This document shows, one piece after another, positions 12,001 through 22,250 of a stretch of DNA of 64,000 nt. The notes below the pieces were generated by a model that ran no database searches, was not told where the DNA came from, and worked only from the letters and a program-made list of their open reading frames with translations. The stretch is taken from the NCBI RefSeq assembly GCF_030272615.1, contig NC_081413.1, positions 603,634,709 to 603,698,708 on the forward strand, given 5' to 3'. The DNA is from Cryptomeria japonica (lineage: Eukaryota; Streptophyta; Pinopsida; Cupressales; Cupressaceae). Position 1 is the first letter of the stretch. Each line of letters opens with the position of its first letter. The translations under genes were made by a program, and so were the position numbers.

Positions 12001-13594
12001 AAGGATTGTCGTTCAGTGGAAGATCTAGGAACTTCATGTTTTTGGGGACTCCCAACTTGTGATTCATCAAGCAACTGATGACTACCAAATAAAGGATGAG
12101 AAATTAAGGCCTTAAAAAAGAATGGTGGATGACCTGAAATAGCATTTCATGAAGTTAGACTTTGAGTAGATACCGAGAGAGCAGAATCGAGCCACAGATG
12201 CTGTGGCTACAATTGCTTCACTAATCGATCTACCACAGAATGAAACCCGCTATGAGTTCTTGGTGGCTAACCTTTTGGTTCCCTCATATGAGATCACTCC
12301 TATTGAAATGATATGTGTAGTCAGTCCTGATTCCCCATTATATGGCTCCATTTTCACATACCTTCGTGACAATACCCTTCCTCCCGACTTATCCAATAAC
12401 CAATGTCGCACTTTCATTTGCCAATCTTCTCGATATGTCATTTTAGTCGATATCCTATACCGTCGAGGTCTATATGGCACTCTTCTTAGATGTTTAGAAG
12501 GGGACGAAGCTCAGATTGCATTACGTGAAGTTCATGAAGGGATATGTGGTCCACATTCTAGTGGTCCTACTTTAGCCAAGAAACTCATCAGGATTGGATA
12601 TTACTAGCCCAATATGGAAAAAGATTCATATCAGTTTGTCAAAAAATGTAAGCAGTGTCAACTTCATGGAGACCTCATTCATGCACTAGTGCAAGAACTT
12701 CAACCAATTACGAATCCTTGGCCCTTTTACCAGTGGGGACTTGATCTCATAGGCAAGATTCACCCTCCTTCCTCCAATGGTCATAAATTCATCATCACTG
12801 CCACAAAGTATTTCACAAAATGGATTGAAGCCATGCCTCTTACACAAGTCACTAGAAAAAAAATTGCTACATTCATTCTCAACTATATCATTTGTCGATA
12901 CGGTACTCCTATTTCCATCATCACCGATAATGGGTGTCCCTTCAAAAATAAGGATGTTCGTGAACTCTATGACCGATTCCATATTACCCATCATTTCTCC
13001 ACACCTTATTACCCCCAAGGTAATGGTCAAGCTGAGGCATCTAATAAAACAATCCTTAAAATCCTAAAAAAGACAGTCGATGATGCTGGCCGCAATTGGC
13101 ATATCCAACTTAATCCCGCACTTTGGGTTTACCGCACAAGCATCTGCACACCTACAGGAGCTACCCCTTATTCACTTGTCTGCGACGCTAAAGCTATCTT
13201 GCCTATTGAGGTCGAGTTACCCTCTTTACGAGTCTCTTTGCAAAACATTATCAATGATGAAGACTACAGGGTCTCTCGCTTACAAGAACTTGAACTATTG
13301 GATGAGCGAAGACAAAATGCTTTTAATCACCTCAAGGCTTATCAACAACGAATGAGTCACAACTACAGTCATAAAATCAAGCCTTGCACATTTGAGGTAG
13401 GTGTCTTGGATCTCAGAGAAAATCCTAAAAATCAGCAAGACAGAGAGAAGAAGGGCAAATTCGTACCAAACTGGCTTGGTCCTTACATCATCACAACAAC
13501 ATATGGATCTGGTGCATATTAGCTCTCAACCACAGAGGGTGAACCTTTGGAGGATCCTATCAACAATAAGCACCTTCGTAGGTTTTACACATAG
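6071..13594 (+). pseudogene. Element A gag-pol polyprotein, 21 in-frame stops
   Basis: One frame of about 2507 codons encodes capsid (PKFDKYRGKG equivalent near 7110), a Tat-type knuckle with C-x2-H-x4-H-x4-C spacing (near 7915), aspartic protease (LIDGGSGLN near 8630), a G-patch-like segment (near 9345-9425), reverse transcriptase (PLPNID near 10728; YVDN at 10973-10984 where YVDD is expected), RNase H (11380-11700), an archaeal-type second RNase H (NGSY, GAGVGIL near 11860-11910) and integrase (zinc finger about 12520-12680; DDE residues near 12737, 12925 and 13033). No chromodomain is evident. Premature stops lie at 7229, 7460, 7481, 9188, 9506, 9551, 9755, 10076, 11045, 11192, 11210, 11240, 11282, 11714, 11849, 12026, 12113, 12140, 12167, 12605 and 13520. 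All recognisable domains stay in one frame, so no net frameshift is visible. The start is the ATG at 6071, equivalent to B and C. Confidence 0.92.
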
Positions 13595-15328
13595 CTCTTC
13601 CAAGTGTCTTAATTCAAAAATACAAAAAAATCAAAATATATCAAAAATACAAAAAAAATCATAAAACATAAAAAATCGTTACTTGGTGAAAACCTAGCAA
13701 ATAGGCGCCTTGTGACACAAAAATAATAATTGAAAAATAGATAAACAATTCATCCAATGGTAAAACCACTTCGGTGGCGCCCTAGGCAAGTACCATGGTG
13801 AAAACTGGGTCACCAGTGCCATGTGTAGAGACATTGCTCCTCCCTCATTTAGGATTCCATTTCATCCTTCACTTTGCACACACTCACAACCTATCCATTC
13901 ATAAGAAACTTTACACATTCCCATCATGGGTTGTTATTGATCTACCCGAGATTGGTTTGCTATTCATAATAAACCTTCCTTTCCACCCTTTTCCATTCAT
14001 AATAAATCAGCTCCTATTTGTGGCTAAGACAAATCCTACATCTAGTAATGGGTGTGGAACTGAGAGCATCGCCTATTCTGAGGAGTACAATTTCTTCTAG
14101 TTTTCTTCAGTCTATCCATGCACAATCCGCAATAAAGCAACATTTGCATCGCCAATCCACAATAAAGTTCCATCTTCTCCACAATAAAGTATCAATTTCA
14201 TGGATTCGGCCAGTTTCAGATGAGACACAGCAACAATGGGCTTCAACAAATCAAATCTTTCAACAGACTCAGACAATATTATGGTTTAGTGCTATCTATC
14301 CTTTTGTGAAAGTAAACATTGTGACCACAATCAAATAGACTTATACAAGTGACAAGAGACACTAAACTTGGGGACTATAGTGGATGTTGGTGTCGAGTCT
14401 TGGTTTTCTTTTGATTTTATCTTTCTGGTGACATGTCTTTTGGCTTTTCTAGGATGTCTCTGACTAGAGATTTTATCTCCCAGATGTCTTTGACTAGAAA
14501 CGCGAGGATGGGGTATCATCACCTATTTTTTCTTTGTTGTCTATGGATTGTCTGTTATTAATTCTATGACTTGTCCAAGGCTATGAGGACACTCTAAGTC
14601 TAGTGTGAACTAGGGCATTCCTTGTTTGTGACTATCTAGTCTCCATGCAAACAGGTGCAATGACTTTCTGCAATGACTTTCTGGATCGAACCTATGTATG
14701 GATTGTCATAACCTATTTTCCCATAATAAAGCTTAATGATGATAATGCACAAGAAGCTCTTTCACTTTCATATCTTCTGTCTGCCATCCCTCTTTCTTGA
14801 TTGGCCTCCATAATCCTTCTTGAGTCTGTGTAGTCCATTATCATATGATTGAGTATAATGACACACCAAAAAAGTTTTTTTTTGCATTTCGTGTAGTTGC
14901 ACCTGCGTTATCACATATTAGCATTTCATACATATAGATATCACAATTGCATCACATTCTACACACAATACATATTAGAACATTTTACATTTTATCATGA
15001 AAATAATTATTTGCATTATCATATTCATCTGCATTTCATACATTCACATTCACATATGCATAACATATAAAACATAAAAGAACAAAAATATTACATTTCA
15101 TCATGTCCATATTTGCATCCATATCATAAGCATCATACAGAAACATGCATCACATAGATGCAACATCACATAGGTACATATGCATATAGCTTCCGCAAGG
15201 ATGAATATCATATATATATAATCATAAGTGTCATGATTCAATGATGTCAAAATCATATGGCTACAATCACTTGAAGGTGTCATCATACAAAATGGTACAA
15301 AAACTGATACATAGGGAGCCCTCTAAGG
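13595..15328 (+). other. Element A noncoding stretch between pol and the antisense PMD gene
   Basis: Homologous to 28910-30611 in B and to the matching parts of C. It begins with A-rich sequence, then a block conserved in all three elements around the hairpin CCAC-TTCG-GTGG (13766-13777). Further on, two near-copies of GATGTCTTTGACTAGA lie near 14455-14500, and from about 14880 to 15240 there is AT-rich sequence full of CATAT/GCAT words. No gene seen. Confidence 0.7.
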
Positions 15329-16050
15329 CTATGATGAACTCCCTCCCTCAGAGCCACCTGGCCTCGATGGAGTCTGAGCCTTGGAAGGACCCGCCAGGAT
15401 CATCTCTCCTGTGTCCTCTGCTTCCTGCCTCCCTACCCTCAGTGCTATCTCAGCCTCTATATACCGCTGAATAGTTTGATCCCTATCCTACTCAGTATCC
15501 CTCAGTTTTCTCTTGAGCCTAGTTGTATCCCTCTTCAGAGTCCTCCCCCATCCCACAGCCAATCCTTGTGTCACCCTATCTAGACAAAGGAACCCACTGA
15601 TCACTCCTACCAGTACAGCTAGTAGTGCTAATCCTATCTGTGTCATGGTATCCCAAGCCACATGTCCAACCCTCATCTCTAGTCCCGGATCCTGGAACAC
15701 TCATCTCAGTGCATCCCTATCTGTATCTCAATCATAGGGTACTAACTGCCCATTGATCGGTATCCTCAGAATCCTATAAGCATCCTCTAAGGTGACTATC
15801 ATCTCACCCATTGGCAAATGAAAACTGCAAGTCTTTGAGTGCCATCTCTCGGCCAACGTAGTTAGTAGTCCCATGTTTGCTCGAAACTTAGGCACATATA
15901 GGATATGTCATAGGCCCATAGCTTGAACCATTGCTCGCTCCTCAACTGGCAGCTCTGCTTGCAAGCTCTGCGTCAATGGGAATCTCTCCTGTGACTCTAG
16001 AATAGGTAGAAACTCCTGTAGTCAAGCAAATCAATGGTGACAATCATAGT

Positions 16051-16330
16051 GGCATTCCCCGTTCATCACAAAATGCTGCTTTTTATCCTAGTGCTTATGG
16101 AACTCTATCCTAGTGCCACTCACTGTTCATCACAAAGTATTGTTGTTTATCCTAGTGGTACTCCCTTTTCATCACAAATTACTACATGTTTTTGCACTCC
16201 TTGTTCATCACAAAGTGCTGCTCTTTTAGTACTCCCTGTTCATCACAAAGTGCTTCTCTTTTAGTACTCCCTGTTCATCACAAAGTACTATGTCTTGGTA
16301 CTCCCTGTTCATCACAAAGTACCTCGATCT
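16051..16330. repeat. Tandem TTCATCACAAAGT repeats in the antisense intron (A)
   Basis: Seven copies of a core TGTTCATCACAAAGT spaced about 35-65 bases, usually followed by a short stretch ending in CTCC. It lies inside the intron of the antisense PMD gene. The same array is in B (32640-32880) and C (18655-18860). Confidence 0.8.
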
Positions 16331-16524
16331 ATCCTATCCTAGGGCTCTGCTTGAGTGTATCCTCTTGAGTAGTTTCCTGAATGCCAACGTATGTTCTATC
16401 ACATAATTGTCAATCCTAGCCCTATCTGCTATTCTAGTCTTCCCTAGAGGACCTACTTGAGTGTATCCTCTTAGTAGCTTATCCAATCAATAGTGTATAT
16501 TCATCACAGAACTGCCGATTTGAC

Positions 16525-16790
16525 CTAGAAGACATAAACGCACATTTAAGACATACACGTGCTTACATATTGCACATACGCGCCTACTCTGCACAAACGT
16601 GCCTAACATACATAGACTTGCCTTTGTTTTGCGCAGATGCACCCATATAGCATAAACACACCTGCACAACATAGACGCGCTTATATCTGACATAAACGCT
16701 ATTCCATTCATAGACATGCCTAGCACAAACATAGATGTGCCTAGCCAACCCAGACATGCCTAGCACCAACATAGATGCACCTTAGCATTC
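16525..16790. repeat. Decayed ACGCGC minisatellite (A)
   Basis: Short repeats of the form ACAnACGCGCCT, mostly decayed to ATGCAC or ACGTGC, with a spacing of about 20-25 bases. It corresponds to the better preserved array in B at 32985-33275. The CG-to-TG/CA changes are what cytosine methylation would produce. Confidence 0.7.
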
Positions 16791-16962
16791 CCCCCCCCTG
16801 CTTGACATTTTCTAGAGTGCATTTATTACCCTACCTAGCATGCATTTATGACAAAAATTAGTGTGATAAAGTACAAGGAGGTTTTTTGGTACTTACCAAC
16901 TCTCTTGCATCTGCTAGCCTCTAAAATTGGCAAACATGATCAAATCTATGCACCAATGCCAT

Positions 16963-17297
16963 TGTTGCTGACTGCTCTCTGCTCTCTCTGCACTCTAATC
17001 TCTTGGATGTGTGGATTACAATGAGGATGCTTTCCCTTGTAGTCTATCTTATAGACTACCCTAGCCCTCGTCTCCCATGTCAGTCTTTTTTATCCCGTGA
17101 CTCTGTCACTTTATCCTATTTTGTCAGTCCTTTCTAGTCTTTCTTTCTTATCGAGAGATTGTATGTGATCTTTTCAGACATTTTCATCCAATCTCTTGAG
17201 GGGCATATCATTCCCATCTTGGGGAAACTTTGTATCAGTTCATATTATATTCTTTGAAACAACGTGACAAGCTGCATTATCTCAAAGAGGGACAAAA
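16963..17297 (-). promoter_or_regulatory. Putative antisense promoter, stem-loop and polypurine tract of A
   Basis: Upstream of the antisense ATG, the minus strand carries CTATAAGATAG (17043-17053), conserved in B at nearly the same distance. On the plus strand a stem-loop (arms near 17152 and 17198, CGAGAGATTG against a complement with one change) is shared with B. CTCAAAGAGGGACAAAA at 17281-17297 is the polypurine tract that would prime plus-strand DNA synthesis, directly abutting the LTR. Promoter activity is inferred only from the TATA-like word and its position. Confidence 0.6.
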
Positions 17298-18029
17298 TGT
17301 CGACACCTAAAATTGTCATGTCTAATTAAATAAATATTTTTATTTATTTAATTAATTCATTTATCCTCTTCTAGCCTTATTTCTCATTTAAATAAATACA
17401 TTTATTTATTTAAATTATCCTTTTCCTAAATTAAATAAATGCTTTTATTTATTTAATTGATCCCACTTCTTCCATTAATTAAATAAATCTTTATTTATTT
17501 AATTAATTCATTATCCTTTTCTAACCATGACACATGTCATTCATCTCTTAATTCCTACACTACCTACCCTCTCATTATTTTCTTATTTCCTCTACCTACC
17601 CTCTAATCATAGCCGACCATTTATCTTTTACACCTCTCAATCTTATCCCTTCATTTCTTATAGTGTCTTCTATATAAGGAGATGCTTCCTTCATTATCAA
17701 CCTCCGATTACTACCCAACTACTCTACGCTTTCAAACTTTCATATGCGATCAAGCCTACTTGCAACCACATTTCCGTTCTTTGTTGAGCTCTTGTGCACA
17801 CATAAAATCTGAGAACAAATATATCAAGCAAGATAAATGGAGATAGGAAAAATGGAGATCCAAACCCTATTGGATATGTGATGGTATAATCTTTGTGATT
17901 TCATTTTATTTGCATTGTATTAGGTAATCTTCATATGTTATGATGGATCTTTGCTGTTGTTAGGCTAGGGTTTTGTGGTTGAATTCATTTAGTCTTTCAA
18001 TATTGTTTTATCCATTTTCACCATATACA
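17298..18029 (+). repeat. 3' LTR of element A (732 bp)
   Basis: Starts TGTCGACACC after the polypurine tract and ends ...CCATATACA. The first 220 bases are a string of AATTAAATAAAT / ATTTATTTAATT inverted modules. TATATAAG (17671-17678) is a good TATA box. It is closely similar to the B LTRs and lacks the 50-bp segment found in the 5' LTRs of B and C. Confidence 0.9.
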
Positions 18030-18879
18030 CTTGGTAGAGAAATAAATGTGTATTAGGTAGGTTGCAAAAAAATGTCAAGCAGGGGGAAAAGCATTAAGGC
18101 GCATCTGTGTTGGTTCCAGGCATGTCTGGGTAGGCTAGGTGCGTCTGTGTTGGTGCCAGATGTGTCTATGTTTGCAATAGTGTCTATGTGCAATGCGAGC
18201 GCGTATGTGTAGGATAGGTGCGTCTGTGTGTGTTAGGTGCATTTTTGAATTATGTAAGTGCGCTTGCATCTTCAAGGCCAAATCGACAGTTCTATGATAA
18301 ACATACACTATCGATTGGATAAGCTGCTAAGAGGATACACTCAAGCAGGTCCTCTAGGGAAGAATAAGATAATAGATAGGGCCAAGATTGACAATTATAT
18401 GATAGAACATGCATTGCCAATCAAGAAACTACTCAAGAGGATTCACTCAAGCAGAGGCCCTAGGATAGGATAGATCAAGGCACTTTGTGATGAATAGGGA
18501 GTACCATAGAAATTGATAATTCTATGATAGAACATACATTGACAATTAGATTAGGCTGAAATTGACAATTCTGTGCTAGAACATATGTTGTGAGTTGGAT
18601 AAGCTACTCAAGAGGATATTCTCAAGTAGGTGCCCTAAAAGATAGGATCAAAGCACCACTTTGTGGTGAACAGGGAGTGCCACTAGGATAAAAAGAAACA
18701 CTTTATGATGAACAAGGAGTGCCACTAGGATAGGAAATAGTACTTTGTGATGAATAGGGAGTACTAAAAAGAGCAACACTTTGTGATGAATAGGGAATGC
18801 TACTAGGATAGAAAGAAGTACTTTGTTATGAGTAGGGAGTACCACTAGGATTGACACAGTTGCTTTGCTTGACTACAAG
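18030..18879 (+). other. Remnant of the antisense intron in C, with both minisatellites
   Basis: The decayed ACGCG repeat lies at 18095-18260 (written here as GCGTCTGTGT words). The CACTTTGTGATGAA repeat lies at 18480-18500 and 18655-18860, five to six copies. Exon 1 of the PMD gene is not present; it is expected left of the A insertion. Confidence 0.7.
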
Positions 18880-20771
18880 GGGACCTACCTATGCTGGAGT
18901 CACAAGAGAGATTCTCGTCGAATCAGAGTTCATGAGCAGAGCTGACAATCAAGGATAGAGTAGTAGTTGAGGTCATGGGACTGTGACATATTTTGTATGT
19001 GTCTGAGTTTTAGGTGAACATGGGATTGCTGACTGCATTAGTTGAGAGATGGCACTCAGAGACTTGCATTTTTCATTTGTCGATGGGTGAGATGATAGTC
19101 ACCTTAGAGGATGTGTATAGGATACTGAGGATATCGATCGATGGGGAGTTAGTTCCTTACGATCGAGAGGGAGATAGGGATGCATTGAGATGAGTGTTTT
19201 AGGATCCAGGACTAGAGATGAGGGTAGGACATGTGGCTTAAGATACCATGACACATACAAGATTAACACTATCGACTATATTGGCAAGAGTGATCAACAG
19301 GTTCCTTTGTCTAGATAGAGTGGCATGAGGGTTGGCAGTGGGATGGGGGAGGACACTAGAGATGTTGGTGATAGAGCACACCAAGTTTGCATGGGGGCCA
19401 TGTTTGTTGGCACACTTGTACTATGAGATGCATCAATTTGTGTATCACAGGTCCGTAGGATTGGGATGCAGAGTGACACTGTTGCAGGTATGGGCATATG
19501 AGCATCTACCGATTACACGATCGATTCATTTTAGAGGTAGAGGACATGGGCGTAGCTATGTTCATTTGTATGATATGATTATGTCATAGCCACATATTGG
19601 GAGACTGGAGTATTGGTGTCAGGTTATGGATGAGATAGACAGTGTGGTATGGAGGCCTTACCGAGACTATGAGGATTGGGAGGATGATGTAGTGGAGTTG
19701 CCATATGTATTCCAGAGCAGGTATCTGATCAGATGGACTCCATATGTTACTGAGTAGCAATTGATAGATAGGGTATGCAGGAAGTTCGACAGAATATAGT
19801 GGATACCATAGGGTTCAAGGATATATGCCCGGACAATGAGGGATCAGGTGCATTTGGGGCCATTGCTTTCGTATGATTAGGAAATGACACAGTTACAAGA
19901 GATGGTTCCCATGCCTTGGGATATATGGCCAGATGTAGAGGATGGAGGGATGGATGTAGAGTACATTGCATATTGGGTAGAGCATCTGTTTCCATGGCTG
20001 ACAAATCCAGGGGAGCCGATAGATGGAGATGGTGGGGGAGATAGAGATGATAGTGGGGATGGTGGAGGTAGAGGTTGATGGTGGAGATGGGGTGCAGTGG
20101 TAGAGAGAAGATTGTCTATGAGGAGAGAGGGTGGAGAGGAGAGACAGGCTCAACAGGCTCACATAGTGAGGGGCAGAGGTGGATTGCCTTTATAGGTGCT
20201 AGCAATACAAGTTTCTAGATAGGTACAGAGACTAAGACATGGAAATGAGCAGCCACAGGAGCAGCTATAGGGATAGGGTGAGGGGGGAGAGGAGGAGGAT
20301 GAGTTACTATCCTTGAGGGAGATCTGCCAGGGATAGGTAGATGAGATCCAAGATCTAGAGAGGTAGACATCTAGGCTTAGGAGATAGCTAAGGGATACTG
20401 AGCGGGAGAGGGATCAGGCTATTGAGTGCTATACAGAGGGTGAGACAACACCGAGGGAAGGGAGGCAGGAAACAAAGGACATAGGGGCTAGATACGCCTA
20501 TGTTCTATGAGCAGGGGAGGAGATAGCCTAGTGGTGAGACCTATACTATGGAGTGGTACAACCAGATCAACAGGCTATGAGCTTCCAGAGACCATCGCGG
20601 ACTGCGACGACCACTAGAGGGAGAGACAGGAGACAAGTGTCTAGCGGTGGGGTCATGGGTCCTCCACCACCACCAGATAGAGGGGGCAGGAGAGATGATC
20701 TTGGGGTGGGTCTTTCCAGGGCTCAGACTCCATTGAGACCAATTGGCTCTGAGGGAGGGAGTTTATCATAG
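18880..20771 (+). pseudogene. Antisense PMD exon 2 of element C
   Basis: Plus-strand frame, antisense to C, homologous to the second exon in B from its first codons to the terminal Gly/Ser tail (TAG at 20769-20771). PMD core: GLLTALVERWHSETC, MGEMIVTLEDVYRIL, YYEMHQFVYH. A G/D/R-rich linker near 20010-20090, a coiled coil near 20300-20440 and a Pro-rich tail follow. It carries many in-frame stops, nearly all TAG at glutamine or tryptophan positions. One TAG, just after the PMD near 19754-19756, is at the same place in B (31716-31718). The splice acceptor is altered. Confidence 0.8.
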
Positions 20772-21445
20772 CCTTAGAGGGCTCCCTATGTATCAGTTTT
20801 GTACCATTTTGTATGTATGTGATGATTCATCCTTACGGAAGCTATATGCATGTATACCTATGTGATGTTGCTTATGATATGGATGCAAATATGTACATGA
20901 TGAAATGCAATATTTTTTGTTCTTTTATGTTTTTAAATGTTATGTAAATGCAAATGTGAATGTATTAAATGCAGATGAATATGATAATGCAAATAACTAT
21001 TTACATTATGAGAGTGTAAAATGTGCTAACATGTGTTTTGTGCAAGATATGGTGCAATTGTGATATCTATATGTATGAAATGATAATATGTGGTAATGCA
21101 GGTGCAAACTACATGAAATGCATATATTTTTAGCATGTCTTTATACTCAGTCATGTGATAGCAGGCTACATGGACTCAAGAAGGATGATGGAGGTCAATC
21201 AAGAAAGGAGGATGAAAATATAGAAGATATTGAAGTGAAAAGAGCTTCCTATGCATTTATCATCATTGAGCTTTATTATGGCAAATAGGTTATGACAATC
21301 GAGGCATATATTCAACCCAGAAAGTCAATGTACCTGTTTGCATGGACATCAGACAGTTGCAAACAAGGAATGCCCTAGTTCATACTAGACTCACAATGTC
21401 TTCATATCCTTGGACAAGTCATAGCATTACTAAGAGACAATCCAC
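20772..21445 (-). other. Element C noncoding stretch before the B insertion
   Basis: Matches B 29840-30611 in reverse. AT-rich with ATGCAAAT/ATATGCAT words from about 20800 to 21130, then a less simple part. No gene seen. It ends at the TCCAC target duplication of B. Confidence 0.7.
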
Positions 21446-22230
21446 TGTAGACACTCAAAATTGTCATGTCTAATTAAATAAATATTTTATTTATTTAATT
21501 ATCTAAGCCTAATTCTTCTATTAATTAAATAAATTTTTATTTATTTAATTAATTCATTTATCCTCTTCTAGCCTTATTTCTCATTTAAATAAATACATTT
21601 ATTTATTTAAATTATCCCTTTCCTAAATTAAATAAATATTTTATTTATTTAATTGTCCTACTTCTTCTATTAATTAAATAAATCTTTATTTATTTAATTA
21701 ATTCATTATCTTTTTCTACACATGACACATATCATTCATCTCTTAATTCATACACTACCTACCTCTTTCATTATTTTGGTATTTCTTTTACCTACCCTCT
21801 AATCCTAGCCGACCTCTCTTTTTACACCTCTCAATCTTAACCCTTTATTTCTTATTGTGTCTTCTATTTAAGAAGATGCTTTCTTCATTATCAAACCCTA
21901 ATCACTCAGACTAATCAACAATTTTGGAGGACTTGGCTACACTACGATCCTACTTGCAACCACATTCCGTTCTTTGTTGAGCTCTTGTGCATATAAAAAT
22001 CTGAGAGCAAATATATCAAGCAAGATCAATGGAGATAGGAAGAATGGAGATCAAAACCCTATTGGACATGTGATGGTATAATCTTTGTGATTTTGAGTTA
22101 TTTTGCATTGTCTTAGGTAATCTTCATATGTTATGGTGGATCTTTGTTGATTGTTAGGATAGGGTTTTGTGGTTGGATTCATTTAGCCTTTCAATTTTGT
22201 TATTATTGTTATCCATTTCCACCATACACA
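21446..22230 (+). repeat. 5' LTR of element B (785 bp)
   Basis: TGTAGACAC at the start, ...CCATACACA at the end. A TATA-like TATTTAAG lies at 21865-21872. The first 280 bases hold the inverted AT-rich modules. A 50-bp module beginning ATCTAAGCCT (from 21501) is absent from the 3' LTR and from the LTR of A but present in C. Confidence 0.93.
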
Positions 22231-22233
22231 TTT

Positions 22234-22250
22234 TGGCACGCCCGGTGGGA
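22234..22250 (+). promoter_or_regulatory. Primer-binding site of B
   Basis: TGGCACGCCCGGTGGGA lies three bases after the LTR, where tRNA-primed minus-strand synthesis starts. The equivalent in C is complement(41666-41682) with two C-to-T changes. It is not the initiator-Met type; I do not assign the tRNA. Confidence 0.75.

Larger units (their letters stand above)
15329..16962 (-). pseudogene. Antisense PMD gene of element A, two exons, with an in-frame internal deletion
   Basis: Reads against A. Exon 1 is 16897-16962 (66 nt, ATG at 16960-16962, one TAG inside) and ends in a GTAAGT donor. Exon 2 starts at 16015 after a CAG acceptor and ends at TAG 15329-15331. It encodes the plant mobile domain (LLTTLAERW, FHLPMGEMIVTLEDAYRIL). 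Relative to B, exon 2 is 1299 nt (433 codons) shorter but stays in frame: the N-terminal PMD part is joined to the C-terminal coiled coil (near 15540). Several in-frame TAGs show it is dead. PMD proteins such as Arabidopsis MAIN and MAIL1 act in silencing and genome stability; antisense PMD frames in gypsy elements are known. Exon structure is inferred from conservation with B. Confidence 0.75.
1..18029 (+). mobile_element. Element A: degenerate Tat-type Ty3/gypsy retrotransposon (5' end outside window)
   Basis: An LTR retrotransposon with a full-length but dead gag-pol frame (6071-13594), an antisense PMD gene (15329-16962), a polypurine tract and a 3' LTR (17298-18029). The window opens in its untranslated leader: bases 1-21 and 5971-6070 together match the leader of B just before its gag start (24671-24796). 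The 5' LTR lies to the left and is not seen. Gag, protease, RT, RNase H, a second RNase H and integrase without an obvious chromodomain fit the Tat lineage. After 18029 the sequence changes directly into the interior of element C, so A is inserted in C. The target duplication cannot be checked here. Confidence 0.9.
18030..21445 (-). mobile_element. Element C, left piece (3' part of a minus-strand Tat-type element)
   Basis: Reverse-oriented counterpart of the stretch between the polyprotein and the 3' LTR of A and B. It starts abruptly inside the PMD intron (where A is inserted) and stops at 21445 where B is inserted. TCCAC at 21441-21445 is duplicated at 34529-34533. The rest of C continues at 34534-42499. 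Its own 3' LTR would lie left of A, outside the window. Confidence 0.88.

Noticed and set aside
12686-13355. Overlapping frames of 91-114 codons on both strands in A integrase
   Set aside because: Shadows of the integrase frame; the third frame carries all recognised motifs.
16034-16368. Frames with repeated PCSSQS / PVHHKV peptides
   Set aside because: Translation of the TTCATCACAAAGT array, seen likewise in B and C.
18030-18034. CTTGG as the target duplication of A
   Set aside because: The left end of A is outside the window, so the second copy cannot be seen.
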